Positions 16,251-24,967 of a DNA stretch of 64,000 nt are shown one piece after another. Within the stretch, counting starts at the first letter, position 1. The number at the start of each line of letters is the position of its first letter. The translations under genes were made by a program, and so were the position numbers. This DNA comes from Campylobacterales bacterium (GTDB lineage Bacteria > Campylobacterota > Campylobacteria > Campylobacterales > Sulfurimonadaceae), in NCBI GenBank assembly GCA_014859655.1, contig JACUTT010000003.1, positions 1 through 64,000 on the forward strand, in the 5' to 3' direction. The notes below the pieces were generated by a model. That model saw nothing but the letters and a program-made list of their open reading frames with translations. It was not told where the DNA came from and ran no database searches.

Positions 16251-16445
16251 TCAGCTCTCTTTGTCCTCTTTGAAACGGCACTCGCCGACAGCGACCGTTT
16301 TTCCTTTTTTGCACTCCGCTTCGACGTGCGCATAGGTTCCCTCAGGAGGAATATCACGAAACTCCTCTTTGATCAGTCTGAGGACCTCGCTTTGCGAAAT
16401 TTTTGTCCATGTCTTCTCGTAATAGAACTGCGTCAAATACTTCAT
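16251..16445 (-). CDS. small uncharacterised protein
   Basis: Protein of 64 residues if it starts at MKYLTQFYYEKTWTKISQSE (ATG at 16445); an upstream ATG at 16469 would add eight residues and overlap the kinase gene. It is soluble and charged, with TKISQSEVLRLIKEEFRDIP followed by two beta-rich stretches (GTYAHVEAECKKGKTVAVGE). I recognise no family. It lies 11 bp after the stop of the histidine kinase gene on the same strand and so may be cotranscribed. The two cysteines are not in a metal-binding spacing. Confidence 0.6.
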   Translation of the reverse strand: MKYLTQFYYEKTWTKISQSEVLRLIKEEFRDIPPEGTYAHVEAECKKGKTVAVGECRFKEDKES

Positions 16446-16456
16446 TTCAGGCTCCA

Positions 16457-17680
16457 TTAGATTGTGCATCTGTCATCATACATCGAGTGAAAGATGAGTC
16501 GGGTGTAAAAATGCCTCTCATCCGAAGAGGTCTTGTATTCGTAGGCCAGTTTCTCCGAAAGCCGCTCTATCATCTTGGTGCCGATATAGGAAGAGAAAAG
16601 GGTGTCGTTTTTTCCGCCAATCTCGTTTTTGATAAAGATCTCATTGGGTTTGGCCGTCACATAGATCGTCGAATGGGATCTGGTATGCATAAAGATATTT
16701 TCAAATACGGCCTGAAGCACCTTCTGCATCGCATCCTTGTGCGTATGGATAACAAATCCCGCTTCCCACAAGGCTTCAACCTGCACACTCTTCTTCATCA
16801 ATATAGGCCCAAAGGCCTCCTGCATCATCTTGCAGTTATCCTCCATGTTGACATCTTCAAGCCCCAGCTGCATATCCCATTCGATCGACTTCAAGAAGAG
16901 CAGCTCTTTGAGCTTGGAGATGATGCGCGCAATGTCCTCCTGGCTTTGAAAGACAAACTCCTGCTTGTCCATCTTCTCGTCCTGCTCAAAGAGCGAGAGA
17001 CGGGCTTTGAGTACCGCTATAGGGGACTTGAGCTCGTGCGCCGCCTCTTTGAAGAGGGCCTCTTTTTGGTGACAAAGGCTTTCTTTCACATGGATGAGCG
17101 AAAAAATGGCCTGGTGGAGGGTTTGTGACTCATAGGTGCCGTTGCAGCGAAGAAGGCCATTTCCCTCTTTTTTATAGGCGTTGCAGAAATCAATTAGACA
17201 GTAAAGCCAGCGAAACTGGCGCCTGACATAGAAGATGAAGACCCCGACCAGTACGGCAAAGATCAGCAGGAACAGGGCGAGAGTTTTCACAGTAAAGAGA
17301 AACGCCTCCCTGCTCATCAGCACATGGCTGCATGAAAGATAAAGATACTCATGCTCGTTGATCTTCTCATAATGCCCGACACGGCTCGAATCCTCTTTGG
17401 GAAGCTCCGTTCTAAGCTCTATTCTAAGGTCCTCAAAGAGGTGGCCGAAAGAGCTTTTTTTCGCCTCCTGCGAAAAGAACTCCACCTTTTCAAAATGAAG
17501 GTTCTCCTTAAGATACTGATGCCTGACATCAGAGAGCATAATCTGTAATACCCCTTTGATGGTCTGCTTGAGCTGCGCATGGTAGTTGTAGGAGACATAG
17601 GCCAATGTAAAGCCCATTGCAAGAAGTGCGCTTAAAAAGAAAAACCGGATGATATTGGACTGCATACTCTTAGATTTCAA
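16457..17680 (-). CDS. membrane sensor histidine kinase with non-standard ATP-binding end
   Basis: Inner-membrane kinase, 407 residues. TM1 is about 10-30, a periplasmic domain of about 100 residues follows, and TM2 is about 131-152. The linker is short. The H-box KEAAHELKSPIAVLKARL carries His215. The ATP-binding half is unusual: the N-box is AVFENIFMHT, but the normal DxGxG is replaced by IKNEIGGKND, and the GLGL box by SSYIGTKMIERLSEKLAYEY. The catalytic half may be compact but active, as in some Campylobacterota kinases, or weak. It overlaps the partner regulator gene by 11 bp. The signal is unknown. Confidence 0.82.
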   Translation of the reverse strand: MKSKSMQSNIIRFFFLSALLAMGFTLAYVSYNYHAQLKQTIKGVLQIMLSDVRHQYLKENLHFEKVEFFSQEAKKSSFGHLFEDLRIELRTELPKEDSSRVGHYEKINEHEYLYLSCSHVLMSREAFLFTVKTLALFLLIFAVLVGVFIFYVRRQFRWLYCLIDFCNAYKKEGNGLLRCNGTYESQTLHQAIFSLIHVKESLCHQKEALFKEAAHELKSPIAVLKARLSLFEQDEKMDKQEFVFQSQEDIARIISKLKELLFLKSIEWDMQLGLEDVNMEDNCKMMQEAFGPILMKKSVQVEALWEAGFVIHTHKDAMQKVLQAVFENIFMHTRSHSTIYVTAKPNEIFIKNEIGGKNDTLFSSYIGTKMIERLSEKLAYEYKTSSDERHFYTRLIFHSMYDDRCTI

Positions 17681-18320
17681 TAAAGTATCCTCGTGTTTTG
17701 ACTGTTTTGATCAGATCGACCGGAAGCTTTTTGCGGATATGCGCTATCGTGACGCGGATGGTGCTTGGGGTCAGCTCTTCGGGATGAAGATAGAGAGCAT
17801 CAAGGAGTTCGTCGCTGGAGAAGATGCGGTTTTTATTATGCAGCAGGTAGAAGAGAAGCGCACTCTCTTTTTTACTCAGCTCGATGCTTTTGCCCTCGAA
17901 GGTGACGGCCTGTGTATTAAGATGACAAGCCATACCCCCGACTTCGACAACGCTCTGGCTGTTGTGACGGCGGGCAAGGGCGTAGATCCGCGCCAGAAGT
18001 TCATCGTTGTCAAAGGGCTTCTCGAGATAGTCGTCCGCGCCGGCATTGAGCCCCTCTATCTTGTCAGAAACCGTGCCATAGGCTGAGAGAATGATCACCC
18101 CGCTCAGAGAGTTTTTCTTTTTTACCGTCTCCACCAGCTCCAGGCCGACATCAGCACCGTTGATATTGCGGTCTAAAAGGACGACATCATAGTCATAACG
18201 CTCAATATAGGCCCGCGCCTCATCCGTATCGTAGACGCAATCAACCATAAACTCCCTCTTCAAATAGGCGTGTACCAAAGAGGAGAGCGCTCTGTCGTCT
18301 TCTACCATCAAAATTCGCAT
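17670..18320 (-). CDS. OmpR-family response regulator
   Basis: Two-domain DNA-binding regulator, 216 residues. The receiver has MVEDDRALSSL, the phospho-acceptor in VVLLDRNINGADVG and Lys in LEKPFDNDELL. The winged helix contains IELSKKESALLFYLLHNKNR, SSDELLDALYLHPEELTPST and IRKKLPVDLIKTVKTRGYFI. The acceptor loop RNINGADVG departs from the common xMPxMxG pattern but keeps the aspartate. It is cotranscribed with the kinase downstream (11-bp overlap) and lies four bases after a decayed membrane protein gene. Target genes are unknown. Confidence 0.9.
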   Translation of the reverse strand: MRILMVEDDRALSSLVHAYLKREFMVDCVYDTDEARAYIERYDYDVVLLDRNINGADVGLELVETVKKKNSLSGVIILSAYGTVSDKIEGLNAGADDYLEKPFDNDELLARIYALARRHNSQSVVEVGGMACHLNTQAVTFEGKSIELSKKESALLFYLLHNKNRIFSSDELLDALYLHPEELTPSTIRVTIAHIRKKLPVDLIKTVKTRGYFIEI

Positions 18321-18323
18321 CAG

Positions 18324-18678
18324 CTACCTTAGGAGTTTGATCATATAAAATAGAGAAAACAGCACCGGCTGCTGCAGGAGGTAGACTACCAGGGCATGCC
18401 GGCCCAGAAAGGAGAGGCTCTGCGTCAGGCGGTTTTCGCTGCTGCGCAGCCCAAAGAGTCTATTGTGCATCACATATATCCCGATCAGTACCACGCCGAA
18501 GCAGGGAGCTAAACTCACCACATTGACCGTATGGTGCGAAAGAGTATCCACTCCAGATCCTGCGTCGTTTCAAAGCTTGCATAGCCGAAATAGGCCAGAT
18601 CATATCCGAAATGAAAGAGGACATCAAAACAACCGCGCTCCCGCGCAGAACATCCAATTCAAAATAGCGTTTATTCAT
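18324..18678 (-). pseudogene. remnant of a DUF1624/HGSNAT-like membrane protein
   Basis: The ATG at 18678 begins MNKRYFELDVLRGSAVVLM, the typical start of the DUF1624 (heparan-alpha-glucosaminide N-acetyltransferase-like) family. A frameshift follows, after which another frame reads FHFGYDLAYFGYASFETTQD. Then the central membrane segments are missing, and the C-terminal piece FLGRHALVVYLLQQPVLFSL is found in a third segment ending at 18324. About half of the usual 230-250 residues is gone, and the pieces lie in different frames. It lies directly upstream of the response regulator on the same strand. Confidence 0.75.
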
Positions 18679-18698
18679 TCTGTCATTGTACACAAGTT

Positions 18699-18707
18699 TG
18701 CTATAAT
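18699..18707 (+). promoter_or_regulatory. extended -10 promoter of the response regulator at 18730
   Basis: TTGCTATAAT with TATAAT at 18702-18707 and an upstream TG, 23 bp before the ATG. The ribosome site GGAGGGG is at 18719-18726. No good -35 is seen. Confidence 0.55.
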
Positions 18708-18729
18708 TTTGTGTAAACGGAGGGGAACC

Positions 18730-19422
18730 ATGCAACAGGCTATCTTGAAGAACTATACGATTTTATACGTCGAGGATGACGAAGAGGTACGAAAAGTCGC
18801 GGTGGAGTACCTCAGCCGGCTTTGCAAGAAGGTCTACGAAGCCGAAAACGGAAAGGTCGCTCTGAATATCTGGCGCGAGCACAAACCCGACATCATCATC
18901 ACCGATATCTCCATGCCCAAGATGAACGGCATCGACATGGCCCGCTATATCCGCTCCGAAGATCTCAAGACCCCGATCATCGTCGCCACCGCCTATACCG
19001 ACCAGGAGTACCTGCTAAAAGCCGTTGAGTTGCAACTGGTCAAGTACATCGTCAAGCCCATCACCAAAGAGAAACTGATGGGTGCGCTAGAGCTCTCCGT
19101 GCAGCGTAGTGAAGACAAGAGCAAGTTTTCCCTTCCGCTGTCAAAAGAGTGTGCCTACAACGCCTACTCAAAAGAGATAATCTGTGGCGGCGTTAGCGTC
19201 AAACTCACCAAAAACGAGCTTCTTTTTTTGGACCTGCTGGCTTTCAACACCTCGCGTGTTGTTACTTATGAAGAGATCGAGTCGCAGGTGTGGCCTTATG
19301 AGGGGATGAGTTCGGACGCCATCCGCTCTTTGGTGCGTGCGCTGCGCAAGAAGCTTCCCGACAATGCGCTTGAGAACATCTCGGGTGTAGGCTACAAGCT
19401 GAAGGTCTACTCTCCCGAGTGA
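18730..19422 (+). CDS. response regulator with winged-helix output
   Basis: 230-residue OmpR-like regulator. The receiver has ILYVEDDEEVRKVAVEYL, the phospho-acceptor in IIITDISMPKMNG and Lys in IVKPITKEKL. The C-terminal DNA-binding domain has LTKNELLFLDLLAFNTSRVV, VWPYEGMSSDAIRSLVRALR and the ending NISGVGYKLKV. I chose the ATG at 18730 because the ribosome site GGAGGGG lies just upstream and the receiver begins ten residues later; the longer frame is not supported. It faces a cache-domain kinase gene and overlaps it at the 3' end by 16 bp. The two are probable partners. Confidence 0.88.
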   Translation: MQQAILKNYTILYVEDDEEVRKVAVEYLSRLCKKVYEAENGKVALNIWREHKPDIIITDISMPKMNGIDMARYIRSEDLKTPIIVATAYTDQEYLLKAVELQLVKYIVKPITKEKLMGALELSVQRSEDKSKFSLPLSKECAYNAYSKEIICGGVSVKLTKNELLFLDLLAFNTSRVVTYEEIESQVWPYEGMSSDAIRSLVRALRKKLPDNALENISGVGYKLKVYSPE

Positions 19423-21332
19423 TGCAGGGGCAGCGATATGATGAACTCCGCCCCCTCTTTGCTGTTGCGCAGGCTGAGTATTCCCTCCATATGCTCTTCG
19501 ATGATCATCTTTGACATATAGAGCCCCAGACCTGTTCCCTGGCTGGCTTTGGTCGAAAAGTAGGGCTCAAATATCTTCTCTCTGTTTTCCTCTTTGACCC
19601 CGCCGCCGTTGTCGCTTACGCTGATATTTGCCCTGCCCTGCTCTTCGTAGATGCGAAGTTTGATGGTCGCATTCTCTTTGCCGCCGAGTGCCTCCTGGGC
19701 ATTTTTGAGCAGGTTGAGCAGGACCTGCAGCATCTCGTTCTTGTAAAGCATGAGTTTTTTGTCGCAAAGGTACTCTTTTTCGATGCGGATCTCTTGCGTT
19801 GCCAGTCCTTTTTCAATCAGTCCTATAGCACTGTCGGAGAGTTCGCAGAGGCAGACCTCCTCTTTTTGCTTGTCGCTCTTGAAAAAATCCCGGAAGTCGT
19901 CTATCGTATGCGACATATACTCCAGAAGGTTCTCCCCTTCTTTGAGTTTGGTCTCAAGATACTCCCGTGAGAGCGTACGCGCATCATAGGCACCCTCTAT
20001 GTTCATCATCACATAAGAGAGCTGGTTGAGCGGTTGACGCCACTGGTGCGCGATCATCGAGATCATGTCCCCCATGGCCGCCATTTTGGACTGCTGGATC
20101 AGCATCTTCTCCTTCTCCCTCTGCGCCGCCACCTCTTTTTCAACCTGCTCTTTGAGCGAGTTATTAAGGGCCTGCAGGGCATTTTCGCGCTCCTGCACAC
20201 GCTCTTTATACTCTATAAAGATCATGCTGATGCGGCGCGAAAACGAGAGCGTCATGAAGATGACCAGTATAGCCAGTATGAAGGAGAAGATCAGGATCGT
20301 GCGGATCTCCTCTTCGATCTCCTCTTTGAGCGAGGCCTGCTGCTTGTCGATCGCTTTTTGAAGGTTCAGCGCATAAAATCCCGTCGTAATGATCCAGTCG
20401 AAGGGCTTGAAGTAGACACTCTGGGTTGTTTTGTAGGAGAACTGCTCATGGCGCCTTGATTTGGAGTGGTAGGTCACATATCCGCCGCCTTTTTTGGCAG
20501 TAGCAATCTGTTCTTTGATATATTCAAAGCCGTTCTTGTCTTGCAGGTGTAAGATATTGGAGTCAAGCTCCATCTGCGGATGGTAGATGATCCGCCCTTC
20601 GGAGTTGACGATGTAGTAGTATTCGTCCGGGTCGCTTTGAATTGCAGAGAGGTTTGCAATCATGTTTTTCTTGATGCGCTCATACTCATCGTAGTAGTAC
20701 ATCCCTGTGCTGAAAAACCAGCCATAATGGCCGAAGTCCTTGAGATACTGCAGTTGCATACGCGGATTTTCAGGCTTGAAACGCGTCTTCATAAAAGCTT
20801 CTTTATTTTCATTGACGGCCGCTATAGCTTCTTGAATGATCATACGTCCGTCGGCATCTTTGTATTCAAGAAGATTTCCCTGCAGCGCCTTGTCGCGTGA
20901 GAGAAAGTTGTTTCCCTCTTTGTCTATGACCCAGATGTAGTCCTTCTTCTCCCCCCACTCCATCCGTGAAAGTGCACCGAGTATCAGAACCTTTACCGCC
21001 TGCTCATTATAGCCCTTGGAATACCTGTGGTGAAGGTACAAGGCCGTGTCGTAGGCGATATTTACCCGCGAGACGAGCTCTTTTTTCATCGGCTCTTCCA
21101 TGTTCTCGTACTGTTTTTGCAAGAGCATCTGTATGGAGCGCAGCCTCTCCTGAAGCTCTTTTTTCTCGCTGAGGATATACTCCTGTTTCAGCCGCTCGCT
21201 CTCGATCTTGAAATGCTGATGACGGTAGAGGATGTAAAAATAGGTGATCAGCACTGTCAGAAGTATGACCGAGAGTACCGGCACGATGATCATAAGGCGC
21301 GGGATGTTTTTCTCGCGAAGAAGACTAGACAT
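19407..21332 (-). CDS. dCache sensor histidine kinase (HQWRQPL type)
   Basis: Membrane kinase of 641 residues. TM1 is about 13-33. A large periplasmic double-cache region spans about 40-335, with two similar halves (WVIDKEGNNFLSRD with FKPENPRMQLQYLKDFGHYG, and YYIVNSEGRIIYHPQMELDS with YFKPFDWIITTGFYALNLQK). TM2 is about 344-365 and is followed by a coiled coil. The H-box MIAHQWRQPLNQLSY carries His429. The N-box is LLKNAQEAL and the ATP lid has NGGGVKEENREKIFEPYFST and GTGLGLYMSK. Cache domains bind small molecules, often carboxylates or amino acids. The ATG at 21332 lies inside the rmuC end, so translation is coupled to it. The likely partner is the regulator at 18730-19422. Confidence 0.9.
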   Translation of the reverse strand: MSSLLREKNIPRLMIIVPVLSVILLTVLITYFYILYRHQHFKIESERLKQEYILSEKKELQERLRSIQMLLQKQYENMEEPMKKELVSRVNIAYDTALYLHHRYSKGYNEQAVKVLILGALSRMEWGEKKDYIWVIDKEGNNFLSRDKALQGNLLEYKDADGRMIIQEAIAAVNENKEAFMKTRFKPENPRMQLQYLKDFGHYGWFFSTGMYYYDEYERIKKNMIANLSAIQSDPDEYYYIVNSEGRIIYHPQMELDSNILHLQDKNGFEYIKEQIATAKKGGGYVTYHSKSRRHEQFSYKTTQSVYFKPFDWIITTGFYALNLQKAIDKQQASLKEEIEEEIRTILIFSFILAILVIFMTLSFSRRISMIFIEYKERVQERENALQALNNSLKEQVEKEVAAQREKEKMLIQQSKMAAMGDMISMIAHQWRQPLNQLSYVMMNIEGAYDARTLSREYLETKLKEGENLLEYMSHTIDDFRDFFKSDKQKEEVCLCELSDSAIGLIEKGLATQEIRIEKEYLCDKKLMLYKNEMLQVLLNLLKNAQEALGGKENATIKLRIYEEQGRANISVSDNGGGVKEENREKIFEPYFSTKASQGTGLGLYMSKMIIEEHMEGILSLRNSKEGAEFIISLPLHHSGE

Positions 21333-22722
21333 CAGCGTAGCTCTTTTCAAGCAATGCGGCATCTATCTTTTTCTGCGTTTTTATTCCCAGTTTTTTCATC
21401 TCCTCTGTGCGGCGTATCAGATTGCCTCGGCCGCTTTGCAGTTTGTTCATCGCCGCGTCGTAGCTCTCCTGCGTCTTGTTCAGCTGCGCGCCGATTTTGC
21501 CCATGTCCTCAACAAAGGCAACAAATTTGTCATACAGAGCAGCCGCTCTTTGTGCTATCTCCTGGGCATTTTGCTCCTGGCGCTCGTTTCGCCAGATATA
21601 CTCGATAGTACGAAGCGTCACCAGAAGCGTAGAAGGGCCGACGACCATGATGTTTTGGCGTATTGCCTCCTGGAAGAAGTCCGCGTCGTTCTCCAGCGCA
21701 AGCATATAAGCCCCTTCTATCGGCATAAACAGAAGAATAAAGTCAAGACTCTTCACCCCGACAAGCTCCTCGTAGCGCTTCTCACTCAAGCCCTTGATGT
21801 GCGCACGGATCGAGGCTACGTGTTGCTTCTTCGCACTGTTCTTTGTCTCCTCATCCTCGGCTTTTACATAGTGCTCATACGCGACCAGGGAGACCTTCGA
21901 GTCGATGACGATGTCTTTGTTATCAGGCAGATGCACCAGCACATCAGGACGATATAGCTTGCCCGTACCGTCTTTGTAGCTGCCCTGTGTCTCATACTCA
22001 TGGCCCTCGCGAAGACCCGAGCTCTCGAGTATACGCTCGAGTATTAACTCACCCCAGTTTCCCTGGGTCTTATTCTCGCCCTTGAGCGCCTTTGTCAGGT
22101 TGTTGGCGTCGTCGCTCAGGCGCTCGTTGAGGCTTCGCAGCTGGATAATCTGGTCTTTGAGCAGGTGGCGCTCTTTGGTCTCGGTGATGTAGTTCTCTTC
22201 GATCTTCTTGCCAAAGGCATTCACCTGCTCTTTGAAGGGCTTCAAGATCGTGTCAAGTTGCATTCTGTTCTGCTCGGCGTGCACCTGTGAGCGCTGCTCG
22301 AAGATGTCGTTGGCAAGTTTTGAGAACTGAAGCTTCATCTCCTCCTCCGCGCCTTTGAGAAGTGCCAGTTTTTCGCTGTTTTGGCGGCGCTCCTCTTCCA
22401 AATGCACCCGCAGCGAAGAGGATTCCGAGAGAGAAATCGCATACTTCTCCTGCAGGCTTTTAAGGACACTCACCTGCTCTTTATAGATGTTTTTCTCCAC
22501 TTCTATGCCCGAGAGCGCGGTCTGAATCCCCAGGTTCTCTTCGCGCAAGGCTTCATATCTGCTCTCTATCTCCTCGCACTCTTTTTCTAGCTCATCTGCG
22601 GCTGCTCTCATGCCTCTCAGCTGCTGCTCGTGCATCTTCATCTTGGGAAAATAGAGCAGGTAAGCCGTAGAAAAACCCAGAAACAGGCCCGCGCCGCTGA
22701 GTGCAAAAATCATGTAGTCCAT
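21325..22722 (-). CDS. rmuC: RmuC-family DNA recombination-limiting protein
   Basis: 465 residues. The N-terminal membrane anchor (MIFALSGAGLFLGFSTAYLL) is followed by a long coiled coil (about 30-200). The RmuC nuclease-like domain has NWGELILERILESSGLREGH, RPDVLVHLPDNKDIVIDSKV (the D...EXK-like core), DFILLFMPIEGAYMLALEND and GPSTLLVTLRTIEYIWRNER. RmuC limits rearrangements at inverted repeats and is thought to process DNA. Length is normal. The last codons overlap the kinase start downstream by eight bases. Translation starts at MDYMIFALSG. Confidence 0.93.
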   Translation of the reverse strand: MDYMIFALSGAGLFLGFSTAYLLYFPKMKMHEQQLRGMRAAADELEKECEEIESRYEALREENLGIQTALSGIEVEKNIYKEQVSVLKSLQEKYAISLSESSSLRVHLEEERRQNSEKLALLKGAEEEMKLQFSKLANDIFEQRSQVHAEQNRMQLDTILKPFKEQVNAFGKKIEENYITETKERHLLKDQIIQLRSLNERLSDDANNLTKALKGENKTQGNWGELILERILESSGLREGHEYETQGSYKDGTGKLYRPDVLVHLPDNKDIVIDSKVSLVAYEHYVKAEDEETKNSAKKQHVASIRAHIKGLSEKRYEELVGVKSLDFILLFMPIEGAYMLALENDADFFQEAIRQNIMVVGPSTLLVTLRTIEYIWRNERQEQNAQEIAQRAAALYDKFVAFVEDMGKIGAQLNKTQESYDAAMNKLQSGRGNLIRRTEEMKKLGIKTQKKIDAALLEKSYADV

Positions 22723-22970
22723 TAGTCATCCTGAATAGTGAATGTTTTTGAGGTCAATTATACTCAAATTTGTCCTTATTAATCTAAATAGGGCACTAAT
22801 ATAAATACTTATGCTTATTATTAATATAATTTAAGTATAATTCCGCAAAACTAGAGAATCGCTCGGTATTTACCGATGTTTCTTTAGTAAAATTTAATTG
22901 AGACCAATATTTTGTTCATGGGAATAGTACCTTGTGGGTGGATGAATGGTTTCACACACAAAGGTATTAC
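22723..22970 (+). promoter_or_regulatory. long leader and promoter region of the RNA helicase gene
   Basis: 248-bp divergent spacer. Two AT-rich TATAATT words (near 22825-22845) are possible -10 boxes. The transcript would have a leader of roughly 110-130 bases with a small hairpin CGGTATTTACCG near 22864-22875. A second possible pairing lies between TTGTG and CACAC/ACAA just before the start. A partial copy of the GGGCAC word occurs at 22791. DEAD-box helicase leaders are often structured and self-regulated; that is inference here. Confidence 0.35.
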
Positions 22971-24479
22971 ATGACATTTCAAGATTTCAATTTCAATGCG
23001 AACATTATGCGTTCAATAGAAGCCGTAGGCTTCAAACAGCCAAGCCCTATCCAGGAGCAGGCTATTCCACTTATCATGGAAGGCCACGACGTGGTTGGAC
23101 AGGCGCACACAGGTACAGGCAAAACAGCAGCCTTCGGTCTTCCGGCTATCAATGCCGTTAAGGGCGACGGTGTTCAGGTTTTGGTTATCACTCCCACACG
23201 CGAACTTGCCAACCAGGTCAGCGACGAGCTTTACCTCTACGGACGCAACTCAAATGTACGTACCGTCACCATCTACGGTGGCCGTTCATACAGCCGCCAA
23301 GTAGACCTTGTCCGCCGCGGTGCACAGGTCGTTGTCGCGACTCCAGGCCGTCTTTTAGACATGCTCTCTAAAAACATGATCAAAGACTTCAACCCCTCTA
23401 TGGTCATCCTTGACGAAGCGGACGAAATGCTCGATATGGGCTTCTTAGATGACATCAACGAGATTTTCAACTACCTTCCGACTGAGCGCCAGACCCTTCT
23501 TTTCTCAGCGACTATGCCTCAGCCGATCAAAAAACTGGCTGACCGTATCCTGAAAAACCCGAAGTTTATCGCGATCACCCGTGAAGAGACCTCTAACGAA
23601 AATATTTTACAAAACTACTATGTTATCGACGAAAACGAGCGTGATGATGCGATGATCCGTCTTCTTGACGCCGGCGACACAAACAAGACGGTAGTATTTT
23701 GTCGTATGAAGCGTGAGGTTGACCGTGTATCAAACATCCTTTCCGCTGCGGGCTACTCGGCGAAGGGTCTTCATGGCGACATGGAACAAGACCAGCGTGA
23801 CTCTGTCATCAAGGGCTTCAAGAGCGATGCGATCGACATCCTTGTCGCCACCGATGTTGCCGCGCGCGGTATTCACATCAATGATGTCAGCCATGTTATC
23901 AACTACCACATCCCATTTGACTCTGAGTCTTATGTTCACCGTATCGGCCGTACAGGACGTGCGGGCAACAAGGGCATCGCGATCACTTTGGTAACGCCAC
24001 ATGAGTTCAAAGAGCTTCAGCGCATCAAGTCCAAGATCGGTGCAACAATGGAGCAGTGCTACATCCCGACGAAGAACCAGGTCGTTCAGAGCCGTTTGGG
24101 TGCACTGACCGATGAGATTTCCAAGCAGAAGATCTTTGATGAGGCACAGCAGATCGTTGCGGCTCTAGGTGACAATTTCGACCATGAGACAGCACTCTAC
24201 AAGGTCATCTCTGTTCTTTTACGAAAAGAGCCGGTCAAGGGTCCTGAAAACATCGGTATCAACGAAGAGAAACTTGCGGCGATACTTGCACGTATCGACC
24301 AGCGTGGTGCGGGCAAAGGCGGCCGTTCAGGCGGTGGTTACCGCGGACGCAGCACAGGCGGAGCACCACGTGCACGTACCGGCGGCGGAAATCGCGAAGG
24401 CGGAAGCCGTGAGGGAGGCCGTTCTGGCGGCGGTTACCGCGGTAACAGCGAAAACCGTACAGGCGGTCGTGACCGCTAG
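22971..24479 (+). CDS. DEAD-box ATP-dependent RNA helicase
   Basis: RNA helicase of 502 residues. The Q motif is FKQPSPIQEQAIPLIMEGHD; Walker A AHTGTGKT (45-52); PTRELA (75-80); ATPGR; DEAD (148-151); SAT in LLFSATMP; motif V ATDVAARGIHI; motif VI YVHRIGRTGRAG. The C-terminus, from about residue 448, is rich in Arg-Gly-Gly (GKGGRSGGGYRGRS, GGGNREGGSREGGRSGGGYR), an RNA-binding tail. Such proteins unwind mRNA and assist ribosome assembly, notably in the cold. I chose the ATG at 22971, preceded by AAAGG and directly before FQDFNFN; a frame from 22932 adds an unlikely leader. It is transcribed alone. Confidence 0.94.
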   Translation: MTFQDFNFNANIMRSIEAVGFKQPSPIQEQAIPLIMEGHDVVGQAHTGTGKTAAFGLPAINAVKGDGVQVLVITPTRELANQVSDELYLYGRNSNVRTVTIYGGRSYSRQVDLVRRGAQVVVATPGRLLDMLSKNMIKDFNPSMVILDEADEMLDMGFLDDINEIFNYLPTERQTLLFSATMPQPIKKLADRILKNPKFIAITREETSNENILQNYYVIDENERDDAMIRLLDAGDTNKTVVFCRMKREVDRVSNILSAAGYSAKGLHGDMEQDQRDSVIKGFKSDAIDILVATDVAARGIHINDVSHVINYHIPFDSESYVHRIGRTGRAGNKGIAITLVTPHEFKELQRIKSKIGATMEQCYIPTKNQVVQSRLGALTDEISKQKIFDEAQQIVAALGDNFDHETALYKVISVLLRKEPVKGPENIGINEEKLAAILARIDQRGAGKGGRSGGGYRGRSTGGAPRARTGGGNREGGSREGGRSGGGYRGNSENRTGGRDR

Positions 24480-24556
24480 TCACTTCTCGCCCATAAGCAC
24501 AGCCTCGGCTGCTGCTTCTTTAAATAAAAAACCTCACCCTTCTCACTTTTTTACTC

Positions 24557-24562
24557 TATAAT
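24557..24562 (+). promoter_or_regulatory. -10 box of the HIT-family gene
   Basis: TATAAT 31 bp before the ATG at 24593, in a short AT-rich spacer after the helicase gene. Confidence 0.45.
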
Positions 24563-24592
24563 AGCACTTATCTTACTTCCAAAGTCAACACT

Positions 24593-24967
24593 ATGATCAT
24601 TTACACCCATGCCGATTTTTATGTCGAAGTCCATGAGAGCGAAATCCCCTGGCTGAAGCTCTTTACCACACAGCCCTACAAAGAGCTCACCGACGCGCCA
24701 AAAGAAGTTCGAATGATGCTCTATGAGGCTATGGAATGTATTGAGATGCAGATGCGAGAGTATTATCAGCCTGAAAAGGTAAATATCGCAGCCTTTGGAA
24801 ACTACCTGCCCCGTCTGCATATTCATGTGATGGCGCGCTTCAAGGAAGACAGCTACTTTCCTGAGCCGATGTGGGGAGTAAAACAGCGCGAGGAAGAACT
24901 TATGTTACCGCCCTGCGAGCCTTTTTATGCTAGGGTGCAGCAGGCCCTGGTGGCTGTAGAAGGCTAA
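24593..24967 (+). CDS. HIT-family nucleotide-binding protein
   Basis: Cytoplasmic protein of 124 residues of the histidine-triad superfamily, which hydrolyse or transfer nucleotide phosphoramidates. The key region reads FGNYLPRLHIHVMARFKEDS, with HIH at the triad position but Met then Ala following, so the triad is a short variant. Other family features are IYTHADFYVEVHESEIPWLK and YFPEPMWG. The gene ends in a four-base overlap with the convergent gene at 24964. The substrate is not known. Confidence 0.8.
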   Translation: MIIYTHADFYVEVHESEIPWLKLFTTQPYKELTDAPKEVRMMLYEAMECIEMQMREYYQPEKVNIAAFGNYLPRLHIHVMARFKEDSYFPEPMWGVKQREEELMLPPCEPFYARVQQALVAVEG

